Source: Amphritea atlantica (GTDB lineage Bacteria; Pseudomonadota; Gammaproteobacteria; Pseudomonadales; Balneatricaceae). From it: 64,000 nucleotides of DNA. Positions 37,801 to 45,424 of the stretch are shown here, in pieces; position 1 is the stretch's first letter, and each line of letters opens with the position of its first letter. The stretch is taken from contig NZ_JAHKQE010000023.1 in assembly GCF_018860855.1 (NCBI RefSeq), forward strand, positions 62,001 to 126,000. The letters are read 5' to 3'. Under the pieces are notes generated by a model that did not search any database, was not told the DNA's origin, and saw nothing but the letters and a program-made list of their open reading frames with translations. A program made the translations under genes and the position numbers.

Positions 37801-37936
37801 CACGACTCACATTAATCGCAGATTCGCGTTGTTGCTGCACATGAATAATAACCGTCAAAAAACCGGGTAATGCGACTAAAAGCATCAACAAAAGAAGTCG
37901 GTATTTCAACGAGCCAAACAAATAACTCATTATCAT
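34841..37936 (-). CDS. Membrane GGDEF-EAL c-di-GMP enzyme with CACHE and PAS domains
   Basis: The 1031-residue protein has a membrane segment (about 8-28), a periplasmic dCACHE-type domain (about 35-275), a second membrane segment and HAMP-like linker (about 280-350), two PAS domains (about 370-600), a GGDEF domain with intact GGDEF and the RxxD inhibitory site RSVD, and a C-terminal EAL domain with EALIRW and the later DDFGTGYSSL metal motif. Both catalytic domains look competent, so it may make or degrade c-di-GMP; in many such hybrids the EAL activity dominates. AGGAAA lies 8 nt before the ATG at 37936. It is monocistronic. Confidence 0.9.
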   Translation of the reverse strand: MIMSYLFGSLKYRLLLLMLLVALPGFLTVIIHVQQQRESAINVSREQARFVVQHSVLHQQLLVENTRRYLELLADTIPVKKPSAPACSAYLASILKLNADYINLGVPGHDGELICSALPLEKPISVADRGYFKRTIENRTFAIGEFQQDRVADVISINFSYPVMGDDGAIIGAVVAVISLNWWSKYLAESGLPAGSVAVIADAEGFTIANFPSIREKIGTPVSPYSQRTAEEKGPILADQDGIRRVYFSAELYKTPSGRVISMSIGIPVEKEIAAANRQLYLSLLLMCGVMLLVLMMAIKGLKRGVLDPLSQLTRATRLLSQGRFSDVTLPRAAPQIMQLHHQFQDMAKKRLQAEQQALERNEELNSVFQALPDLYFRLDEEGTILDFKADVESDLYASPDDFLHKRMSEVMPESVNFMSHLQQLNDLQQLVGWEYSLELPSGKKYFEARLNRIAGSGQSVMVVRNVTAKKEADESLELSSMVFHSMSESILVTDADGLILDANPAFTQASGYSLDEVVGKTPALLRSGYQDTGGYEALWQELTREGNWEGEIYNLRKNGEIYPVWLTINTVYDEAGLPFRRIAMFIDFTEKKQAEEMIWQQAHMDILTGLPNRKLLGDRITQELEHTDRDGLSTAVLLLDLDLFKEVNDTLGHVIGDQLLIQVASRISSCVRSVDTVARQGGDEFIVILSQVKNMHMVNSICEDLLQTLSLPYLLGEETAYITASIGITLYPDDGRNANDLLKSADQAMYAAKQNGRNCFQYFTREMQEEAVKRMRLIADLRRAVTEHQFVLYYQPQVLMTDRSICKAEALIRWQHPEKGLVMPDEFIPTAEESHLILSIGSWVLEEATKTVLMLQQQYNPDFQLSVNISPVQFESLDSNISSWLEQLSSMGLSGQSVVAEITEGMMMSRSTEIREKMNAFKAAGVQVALDDFGTGYSSLAYISEYDIDYLKIDQYFVKNLALSSDAYTLCKAIIMMAHNLGIKVVAEGIETEQQHRLLLDLGCDYGQGYLYSKAVDLDAFEQLLRGQRT

Positions 37937-38370
37937 TTTTTGCTTTCCTTAGCCACACGCGCTCCATCCAACCTGATATACCAAGCCAGAAACCCATCAG
38001 ATAGAGGAAGCAGCACAACAGTACGTGTTGGCTACAACAAGTGATGTATTGTTCGCATTAACTGGTCTTAATATATAGTAGTTTCATTCTATCCAATTAA
38101 CCTTAATAGAATAAGGTTTTTCTTTTAATCACTGGGATTAAGCCATATTGCTCTCTCTTTATAGAGGTTAATACCCCGAAACCGTCAATAATACGAAGCC
38201 GTCACCATCATCAATTTTTCGCGATTAATGCAGCAGAGGCAGGCTAAACAATATTTAACGAAGAAAGAATGGGTTATAACTGAAGTAGTATGTCATCATT
38301 CTGATCAATAACCCGCTGAGTAATAATATGATCTTCAACTGGCCAATGAATTGACCATAAGGACAGTGTA
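37937..38370. other. Intergenic region, nothing recognised
   Basis: 434 bp between the divergent GGDEF-EAL and DUF1003 genes. It must hold both promoters. No credible gene or conserved RNA was seen; the open frame 37812-38018 on the minus strand is a shadow that overlaps the upstream gene. Confidence 0.6.
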
Positions 38371-38877
38371 ATGAAACGCTATTTTGAAAATCTAGCAAAA
38401 GCCTTATTAGGGCAAAATTACAGCGCGCTCGCTGAAAATGAGCAAAGAGTCATTAACAGCATTGCCGAACATACGACCGTTTCTGAAAACGTCAACGATG
38501 CTTACAGTGATAGCCTCACCACCGGACAAAAAATTGCCGATGTGGTCGCCCGATTTGGTGGTTCTTGGTGGTTTATCTCATTGTTCTTTATGTTTATCAT
38601 CGCCTGGATTGTTACCAATAGTTATCTATTGATTGATCAACCGTTTGACCCCTACCCCTATATCCTATTAAATCTTGGGCTTTCCAGTTTGGCCGCATTT
38701 CAGGCCCCCATCATTATGATGTCGCAAAACCGTCAGGCCGCTAAAGATCGAATCAAACAGGACGCCACTTTTGAGATCAACCTGAAACTCGAGCTACAGG
38801 TTATGCGCTTACATTCCAAACTGGATCAACTCAGCGAAACGCTCGCTCAATCAACACAAAACAGGTCAGGGAATTAA
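38371..38877 (+). CDS. DUF1003 membrane protein
   Basis: The 168-residue protein has two membrane helices (about 70-92 and 103-122) within a DUF1003 domain: GQKIADVVARFGGSWWFI, QPFDPYPYILLNLGLS and QAPIIMMSQNRQAAKDR. A C-terminal coiled coil follows. The function of the family is unknown; it is often found with ion or metal transport genes. It is followed after 2 nt by an MscS-like gene, which suggests joint function at the membrane. Confidence 0.88.
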   Translation: MKRYFENLAKALLGQNYSALAENEQRVINSIAEHTTVSENVNDAYSDSLTTGQKIADVVARFGGSWWFISLFFMFIIAWIVTNSYLLIDQPFDPYPYILLNLGLSSLAAFQAPIIMMSQNRQAAKDRIKQDATFEINLKLELQVMRLHSKLDQLSETLAQSTQNRSGN

Positions 38878-38879
38878 GG

Positions 38880-39461
38880 ATGAAATACGTTATCGTTTTG
38901 GCGGTCATTGCGGTATATGCCCTCGCTATACGTTTTATCAACCGTCATATCAACCGGCTTGGGGAACTCAAAGGCACCGATCCATACCGGCTCAAATATA
39001 TCGCTAAAACACTCAACATTGCCTTAACCGTACTCTTTTTTACACTACTGACACTCATATTGGGGATTCAATATGCTCAGCTATCGGTCTTTTTGTCATC
39101 GGTGTTTGCCATTATCGGCGTAGCGATGTTTGCCCAATGGTCGATACTCAGCAACATCACCGCTAGCTTAATCATCTTCTTTGGCTTCCCCTATCGAGTA
39201 GGCGACTCGATCAAGGTCGTGGATAAAGACGACGATATCAGCGGTATCGTTGATGAGATCACTCTGTTCCATGTCATTATCCGGCGTCAAGGTGAAATCA
39301 TCACCTACCCAAACACCCTTATTCTGCAAAAAGCGGTCATAAAGTTTGATCACCCCGTGCCCAATAAAGAGACCACAGAAGCGGTCATCCATGAACCAGC
39401 GTTAGACACGAAAACCACTGCCGAAACTCAACCAACTGACGTTCGACCAAAAGAGACTTAA
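38880..39461 (+). CDS. Small MscS-family mechanosensitive channel-like protein
   Basis: The 193-residue protein has two to three membrane segments (about 4-18, 42-65, 72-100) and the MscS beta domain: FAQWSILSNITASLIIFFGF, PYRVGDSI, DEITLFHV, TYPNTLIL. The pore-lining helix is immediately followed by the beta domain and the large C-terminal cage is missing, so it is a minimal MscS-like protein (E. coli MscS 286). Likely co-transcribed with the DUF1003 gene. The last 4 nt overlap the stop of the convergent XRE-cupin gene. Confidence 0.85.
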   Translation: MKYVIVLAVIAVYALAIRFINRHINRLGELKGTDPYRLKYIAKTLNIALTVLFFTLLTLILGIQYAQLSVFLSSVFAIIGVAMFAQWSILSNITASLIIFFGFPYRVGDSIKVVDKDDDISGIVDEITLFHVIIRRQGEIITYPNTLILQKAVIKFDHPVPNKETTEAVIHEPALDTKTTAETQPTDVRPKET

Positions 39462-40009
39462 ACCGAGGGGTTCGCGCTGACTATCTCGCATGCTTCATCG
39501 GAGATATTGCGAAAGCGATGGGGACGCTGACTGTTGAAATAGTAACCATCTCCCGCTTTCAGGTGATAGACCTGAAAGCCCACCGTCAGTTCGATCTCTC
39601 CACTGATAACAAGACCCGCCTCTTCACCTGGGTGCTGCAACATTTCACTACCGGTTTCGGCACCCGGTTCATAACGTTCTCTCAGTAGATCCATCGAGCG
39701 CCCTTTATGACGAGCACCAATCAATTTAAGACTGAGGTTATTAGAGCCAATATCTGGCATCTCTTCCGCTTTATAGACCACACTCTCAGGCTCGATCTCC
39801 TCAATATCGAGAGTAAAAAAATCACCAATCGAGATGGGAATACCCGACAAGACCTTCTTCAGTGAACTCACAGAAGGACTCACGCCGTTTTTCTCAATCA
39901 TTGAGATGGTACTGTTAGTCACCCCAACCCTTTTCGCCAGTTCCCGTTGCGAAAGCCCATTCATTTTACGAATCGCCTTTAAACGTTCGCCAACATCCAT
40001 ATGCTCCAC
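39458..40009 (-). CDS. XRE-cupin regulator (PuuR-like)
   Basis: The 183-residue protein carries an XRE HTH (about 6-62: ERLKAIRKMNGLSQRELAKR, VTNSTISMIEKNG) and a cupin (about 105-180: HPGEEAGLVISGEIELTVG, AGDGYYFNSQRPHRF). PuuR-type regulators respond to polyamines or aldehyde intermediates. It follows the glutarate operon on the same strand after 271 bp and a terminator, so it may regulate it. A GTG at 40009 or ATG at 40000 is the start. Confidence 0.87.
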   Translation of the reverse strand: MEHMDVGERLKAIRKMNGLSQRELAKRVGVTNSTISMIEKNGVSPSVSSLKKVLSGIPISIGDFFTLDIEEIEPESVVYKAEEMPDIGSNNLSLKLIGARHKGRSMDLLRERYEPGAETGSEMLQHPGEEAGLVISGEIELTVGFQVYHLKAGDGYYFNSQRPHRFRNISDEACEIVSANPSV

Positions 40010-40234
40010 TTCAGTTTCCGCCGTTAGTTATTTCATTGGTTAGAATAATCGCACATCTATATAACACTGTGTGCGAAATATTTTATAGAAAGACGGGAAT
40101 AGGAGAAAGCGGCGGCGATTTTCAGAGCGACAATTTAGTTAACCACGACAACCAGCCTGACACACGCATAGAGGTTATCCACAACAGAGTCGCACTTATT
40201 ATATGAATCCCCAGCTTTCTTCTCGGTATAAAAA

Positions 40235-40257
40235 AACGCACCTCAAAGAAGTGCGTT
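40235..40257 (-). terminator. Terminator of the glutarate operon
   Basis: AACGCAC (40235-40241) pairs with GTGCGTT (40251-40257) and is followed on the minus strand by eight T. It lies 24 nt past the dehydrogenase stop. The rest of the 271-bp gap shows nothing else. Confidence 0.88.
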
Positions 40258-40280
40258 CTGTTCGATCCCGCTAAATGGCG

Positions 40281-41738
40281 TTATAAACCGCCGACGAGGG
40301 TATATTTGATTTCCAGATAATCATCCATACCGTATTTAGAACCTTCACGGCCGGTACCTGACTCTTTAACGCCACCGAAAGGCGCGACTTCAGTCGACAG
40401 AATGCCATCGTTAACAGCCACCATGCCATATTCCAAGGCTTCGGAAACACGGAACACCCGCGCATAATCACGGGTAAAGAAGTAGGCCGCCAAACCAAAC
40501 TCGGTATCATTGGCGATGCGCACGGCTTCCTCTTCGGTTTCAAACCGGAACAGTGGTGCGACTGGGCCAAAAATCTCTTCGTGGGCCAAGCGCATATCAT
40601 TATTAATATCGGCAACAATGGTCGGCTCATAGAAGTTACCGCCCAATGCGTGCGGCTTACCACCGGCAATGATCCGCGCACCCTTTGCCACCGCATCCTC
40701 GACCATCGAGGTTACTTTATCGACCGCGGCCCGGTTAATCATGGGCCCTTGCTGAAACTCACCTTCGAGACAGTTACCTACTTTCAATTTCGCCACTTCA
40801 GCGGCATAACGCTGGGCAAACTCTTCATAGATACCACTTTGAATCAACAAACGATTAGCACAGACACAGGTTTGACCAGAGTTACGATATTTTGATGCAA
40901 TCGCGGCAGGAATCGCTTTATCTAAATCGGCATCATCAAACACGATCAGTGGCGCATTGCCCCCTAGTTCCATTGACGTTTTCTTCACCGTATCGGCACA
41001 CTGACGCATCAACTGCTTACCTACCGGAGTAGACCCTGTAAAGGAGAGCTTACGGACCACTGAACTATCGGTTAGTGCCTTACCCACTTCGATCGGACGT
41101 TTAGTGGTGAGTACACTGATGACACCCGCAGGTATACCGGCTCGATCAGCCAGTTCCATCAACGCCAACGCGGATAGTGGCGTATCTTCCGCCGGTTTAA
41201 TAATCATGGTGCAGCCGACGGCTAACGCCGGGGCACATTTACGGGTGATCATCGCATTAGGGAAATTCCATGGCGTGATGGCCGCTGTTACCCCGATCGG
41301 CTCTTTGGTCACGATAATCCGTTTATCGGCCGCGTGGCTGGGGATAACATCACCATAAGCCCGCTTACCTTCTTCGGCAAACCACTCAATGAATGAAGCG
41401 CCATATAATACTTCGCCGGCAGATTCTGCCAATGGCTTGCCTTGCTCTGCGGTCATCAGCATCGCCAAGTCATCTTTATTCGCAACGATCAGTTCAAACC
41501 ATTTCCGTAATAAAACAGAACGCTCTTTAGCCGTTTTCTTTTTCCAACTTTTAAACGCGACATCGGCAGCAGCAATCGCGGTTTCCGTTTCGGCAACGCC
41601 CAAATCAGGTACCGTCGCGATCTGCTCGCCGGTGGCTGGGTTAATCACCGAATTGGTTTCCCCATTGAGTGCATCAATCCACTGACCGTTGACATAGGCT
41701 TGTTGTTTTAACAAAGAGGGATCTTTCAGGGTAATCAT
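40281..41738 (-). CDS. Succinate/glutarate-semialdehyde dehydrogenase
   Basis: The 485-residue NAD(P)-dependent aldehyde dehydrogenase has ITPWNFPNAMITRK, the glutamate motif MELGGNAPLIVFDDAD and the catalytic Cys in RNSGQTCVCANR. It is of GabD/DavD type. Because it lies downstream of a glutarate CoA-transferase and glutaryl-CoA dehydrogenase, glutarate semialdehyde (DavD role in lysine/5-aminovalerate breakdown) is the better guess for its substrate, though succinate semialdehyde is not excluded. ATG 41738 follows GGAG at 6 nt; ten upstream codons are discarded. Confidence 0.9.
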   Translation of the reverse strand: MITLKDPSLLKQQAYVNGQWIDALNGETNSVINPATGEQIATVPDLGVAETETAIAAADVAFKSWKKKTAKERSVLLRKWFELIVANKDDLAMLMTAEQGKPLAESAGEVLYGASFIEWFAEEGKRAYGDVIPSHAADKRIIVTKEPIGVTAAITPWNFPNAMITRKCAPALAVGCTMIIKPAEDTPLSALALMELADRAGIPAGVISVLTTKRPIEVGKALTDSSVVRKLSFTGSTPVGKQLMRQCADTVKKTSMELGGNAPLIVFDDADLDKAIPAAIASKYRNSGQTCVCANRLLIQSGIYEEFAQRYAAEVAKLKVGNCLEGEFQQGPMINRAAVDKVTSMVEDAVAKGARIIAGGKPHALGGNFYEPTIVADINNDMRLAHEEIFGPVAPLFRFETEEEAVRIANDTEFGLAAYFFTRDYARVFRVSEALEYGMVAVNDGILSTEVAPFGGVKESGTGREGSKYGMDDYLEIKYTLVGGL

Positions 41739-41867
41739 CTGTAACTCCAAAACAGCATTGCCATCCACATAGGTGATCCAGATGACAATTGAAATATAGA
41801 ACCTGTTATGCGCTTGAATGACTCAAGCTTAGACATAAATAGTATAAATAACGTGGTTAACTAATCT

Positions 41868-43076
41868 TTAGCCAACCACGTTGTTTGCTTTTAATTGTGC
41901 AATATCTACTTCACTTAACCCCAGCTCAGCTAACACTTCATCTGTATGTTGCCCCAACATCGGCGGCGCAGCGTTATACTCAATTGGCGTTTGTGAAAAC
42001 TTCACTGGATTCGCCACCGACGCCACACTACCAGCGACTGGGTGAGGCAGATCAACCCTTAGCTGCCGATGTTTCACTTGCGGATCAGCAAATACCTTAT
42101 CGAGTGTATTGATCGGCCCACAAGGCACACCCTGCTCCGACAATTGTTCTAACCACCAATCACTACGCTGATGGGTCATCAGTTCAGCCACGATCGGGGT
42201 CAAATCATCGCGATTTTCAACCCGCAGTGAATTCGTCTCAAAAGCAGGATTGGTTGCCAATTCAGGCGCCCCAGCGAGAGCACAGAACTTAGCAAACTGA
42301 CCATCATTACCCACCGCTAGAATGATATGTCCATCCGCTGTAGGAAACGCTTCATAGGGCACGATATTCGGATGGGCATTACCGAATCGAGCGGGAGGCT
42401 TATCGCTGGCCAGATAGTTCATCGCCTGATTAGCCAGCGTGGCCACCTGCACATCCAGCAGGGCCATATCGATATACTGACCCACACCGGTTTCACGGCG
42501 ATGTAGCAAGGCGGCCTGTATCGCATTGCAGGCATATAAACCGGTCATCACATCCACCAAGGCGACACCGACTTTCATCGGCTGGCCGTCGGGCTCTCCG
42601 GTCACACTCATCAAACCACCCATGGCCTGAATCATAAAATCGTAACCGGCCCGTTCAGCGTAGGGGCCATCCTGACCAAACCCAGTGATTGAGCAATAAA
42701 TCAACGCGGGATTAACGCTTTTAAGGCTGTCATAATCGAGACTATATTTCTTCAAGCCTCCAACCTTATAGTTTTCAATCACCACATCCACCTCTGCGGC
42801 TAAGCGCTTAATCAACGCCTGCCCTTCCAAGGTGGTTATATCGATCGCAATGGACTGTTTGCCACGGTTAGCCGCATGAAAATAAGCCGCATCAACGGGA
42901 TTGCCTTGGGCGTCTTTCATATATGGCGGCCCCCAGCTGCGGGTATCATCACCACAACCGGGACGTTCGACTTTAATGACTTGAGCACCAAAATCAGCCA
43001 ACATCTGACCGGCCCAAGGACCCGCCAGAATCCGACTTAAATCCAATACCTTGATATGACTTAACGCGCCAGCCAT
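41868..43076 (-). CDS. Class III CoA-transferase, probable succinyl-CoA:glutarate CoA-transferase
   Basis: The 402-residue CaiB/BaiF protein has VLDLSRILAGPWAGQMLADFG, ANRGKQSIAID, and DVMTGLYACNAIQAAL, whose Asp is the family's acyl-anhydride residue. Overlapping gcdH by one base (TAATG), it should load glutarate with CoA for the dehydrogenase, like GcdG or human SUGCT. The substrate is inferred from this coupling. Confidence 0.9.
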   Translation of the reverse strand: MAGALSHIKVLDLSRILAGPWAGQMLADFGAQVIKVERPGCGDDTRSWGPPYMKDAQGNPVDAAYFHAANRGKQSIAIDITTLEGQALIKRLAAEVDVVIENYKVGGLKKYSLDYDSLKSVNPALIYCSITGFGQDGPYAERAGYDFMIQAMGGLMSVTGEPDGQPMKVGVALVDVMTGLYACNAIQAALLHRRETGVGQYIDMALLDVQVATLANQAMNYLASDKPPARFGNAHPNIVPYEAFPTADGHIILAVGNDGQFAKFCALAGAPELATNPAFETNSLRVENRDDLTPIVAELMTHQRSDWWLEQLSEQGVPCGPINTLDKVFADPQVKHRQLRVDLPHPVAGSVASVANPVKFSQTPIEYNAAPPMLGQHTDEVLAELGLSEVDIAQLKANNVVG

Positions 43077-44263
43077 TAGAAAAACGCCTGAATGCCTGTC
43101 ATCGCCCGCCCCAGAATCAGCGCGTGAATATCGTGAGTACCTTCATAGGTATTCACCGCTTCAAGATTCATCACATGACGGATAACACCGAATTCATCCG
43201 AGATACCATTACCACCGTGCATATCACGGGCAACGCGGGCGATGTCTAACGACTTACCGCAGTTGTTACGCTTCATCAGCGAGATCAACTCCACTGGGCA
43301 GCGGTTATCATCCATCAAACGGCCCATCTGCAAGCAACCCTGAAGCCCCAGTGAGATCTCAGTCTGCATATCAGCCAGTTTCTTCTGTACCAACTGATTC
43401 GCCGCCAAAGGACGCTGAAACTGAATCCGATCAAGAGTGTATTGGCGTGCAGCCGTCCAACAAAATTCGGCGGCACCTAGCGATCCCCAAGCAATGCCGT
43501 AGCGAGCTTTATTCAAGCAACCGAAAGGACCAGCCAATCCCTGCACATTTGGCAGCAGATTTTCATCGGGTACAAACACATCCTGCATAACGATTTCACC
43601 GGTCACAGAGGCACGCAGTGAAAACTTACCTTCGATTTTCGGTGCACTCAGGCCAGGCATACCTTTTTCCAGCACAAAGCCGCGCACGACGCCATCCAGT
43701 TTTGCCCATACCACAAAGACATCAGCCACCGGTGAGTTGGTGATCCACATCTTCGCGCCTTTAAGGCAGTAACCACCGTCCACTTTAGTGGCGCGGGTTT
43801 TCATATTATTAGGATCAGAGCCAACATCCGGCTCAGTTAGACCGAAACAACCAATCCATTCACCGGAAGCCAGTTTTGGCAGATATTTCATCCGCTGTTG
43901 TTCGTTACCGTATGCGTAGATAGGGTGCATAACCAAAGAAGACTGCACCGACATGGCCGAACGATAACCACTATCCACCCGTTCAACCTCACGGGCAACG
44001 AGGCCATAGCAAACATAGTTAACGTCAGAACCGCCATACTGTTCTGGCAAAGTGGAGCCGAGTAAACCAAGCCCACCCAACTCTTGCATGATTTCAGTAT
44101 GGAAAATCTCATTACGGTTGGCTTCAGTGACTCGAGGCAACAACTGACCTTGACAATAATCACGAGCAGCATCGCGTACCATCCGCTCCTCTTCGGTCAG
44201 TTGAGTTTCAAGGGAGAATGGGTCTTCCCAGTTAAAGGCAGGCTTTGTAGAAGATTTGCTCAC
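43076..44263 (-). CDS. gcdH: Glutaryl-CoA dehydrogenase
   Basis: The 395-residue FAD enzyme oxidises and decarboxylates glutaryl-CoA to crotonyl-CoA. It has [31 protein letters not shown] and the catalytic Glu in [20 protein letters not shown], the typical GCDH C-terminus. The preferred start is GTG 44263 with AGAGGT 7 nt upstream; the GTG three codons earlier has no such spacing. First gene of the glutarate operon. Confidence 0.93.
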   Translation of the reverse strand: MSKSSTKPAFNWEDPFSLETQLTEEERMVRDAARDYCQGQLLPRVTEANRNEIFHTEIMQELGGLGLLGSTLPEQYGGSDVNYVCYGLVAREVERVDSGYRSAMSVQSSLVMHPIYAYGNEQQRMKYLPKLASGEWIGCFGLTEPDVGSDPNNMKTRATKVDGGYCLKGAKMWITNSPVADVFVVWAKLDGVVRGFVLEKGMPGLSAPKIEGKFSLRASVTGEIVMQDVFVPDENLLPNVQGLAGPFGCLNKARYGIAWGSLGAAEFCWTAARQYTLDRIQFQRPLAANQLVQKKLADMQTEISLGLQGCLQMGRLMDDNRCPVELISLMKRNNCGKSLDIARVARDMHGGNGISDEFGVIRHVMNLEAVNTYEGTHDIHALILGRAMTGIQAFF

Positions 44264-44667
44264 GGAACACACCTCTTTGCTTTTTAATTATGTGCGGCGA
44301 TCTCAATAGACAGCTTTTGACACTTATTATAATGGCAATAACCACTGCATATTGTGCATTATTTTTTACAAAATCAAGTACCCAATCACAGGCCTAACGC
44401 TGATTTTGTACTACTATCGATATTACCTTTGCGCCCTGTTGAGCGTATATGCCCCAACAGGGGGAGGCAACAGACACTCAATGAATAACCACTCAACTAA
44501 CAGCCAACACCGCTACGCCTGAAACAATAACCCATAAAGCTTTGCCACAACGCTATCCATTATTTCTTAAGCAATGCTGCATTTAAATATTGCCGAGCCG
44601 ATATCCGTTAGATACCTTAACCACAGATCTGTTAGGATAATCAGATACAGACCACTGAGGATATAAT
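44264..44667. other. Intergenic region with one inverted repeat
   Basis: 404 bp between the divergent gcdH and DUF454 genes. CCCTGTTG (44434-44441) pairs with CAACAGGG (44455-44462) across 13 nt; it could be a binding site or RNA hairpin. No credible gene is present. Confidence 0.5.
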
Positions 44668-45069
44668 GTGCGCCACACTGTGATCCGAACGCTTTACCTA
44701 CTAGGCGGTTTTATATTCATTCTGCTGGGCATTATCGGTATATTACTGCCGTTAATTCCTACCACCCCTTTTCTGCTGCTGGCGGCGTTTTGCTTTTCCC
44801 GCAGCTCTAAGCGGCTACATCAATACCTGCTGAATCAGCCGATGTTTGGTCATTTCATCCGTGACTGGGAAGAGCATGGTGTTATTCCCTTCAAGGCAAA
44901 ACTCTTTTCCACCGCCATGATGTTAACCATGATCAGTTACCCTCTGATCTTTCTACCCTTTCATATTGGCTTAAAAACGCTGGCTGCGGCCACCGTTGTC
45001 TTTGCGCTTTGGTATGTATGGAGCCGCCCGTCAACCCAACCCATGACGCTAGAGCAACTCGAGGATTAA
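44668..45069 (+). CDS. YbaN family (DUF454) membrane protein
   Basis: The 133-residue inner-membrane protein has hydrophobic segments at about 7-40 and 75-115. The DUF454 motif is LGIIGILLPLIPTTPFLLLA followed by CFSRSS. Its function is unknown. The start is GTG 44668: GAGG lies 7 nt upstream, while the overlapping ATG at 44666 opens a frame that stops after five codons. Confidence 0.88.
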   Translation: MRHTVIRTLYLLGGFIFILLGIIGILLPLIPTTPFLLLAAFCFSRSSKRLHQYLLNQPMFGHFIRDWEEHGVIPFKAKLFSTAMMLTMISYPLIFLPFHIGLKTLAAATVVFALWYVWSRPSTQPMTLEQLED

Positions 45070-45313
45070 ATGTAAACCACATGGCCAGACATGAAAGGGG
45101 TGGAACGGACAGGTTGTGATGGAGTGCAGAATCATGCACTGATAGAAAAATCGCTATGCAGATAGCGGCAAGCAACGATGGATCAATTCGGACTGAGGTT
45201 AGAAAACTCGAGGCGGGAATGAAGTTATCCGTTTGATCCGCCGTGAAAATCCTACGAGAACAAAACAACAGCAGCGCCAACAGCCGTTAATCTATCAGCT
45301 AAAAGAGACAAAG

Positions 45314-45343
45314 AAAGGCTGGGAAGCAACCCTCAGCCTTTTT
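45314..45343. terminator. Probable bidirectional terminator between convergent genes
   Basis: AAAGGCTG (45314-45321) pairs with CAGCCTTT (45334-45341), with TTTTT on the + side. It lies in the 355-bp gap between DUF454 (+) and the diguanylate cyclase (-). The rest of the gap shows nothing recognised. Confidence 0.75.
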
Positions 45344-45424
45344 ATTAAATCTTATGCGCTAACGCTTTGTTAAACCTTTTGACTAGCGCCTTCACTTATA
45401 CCGCCTAGATTTAAACCAACAACA

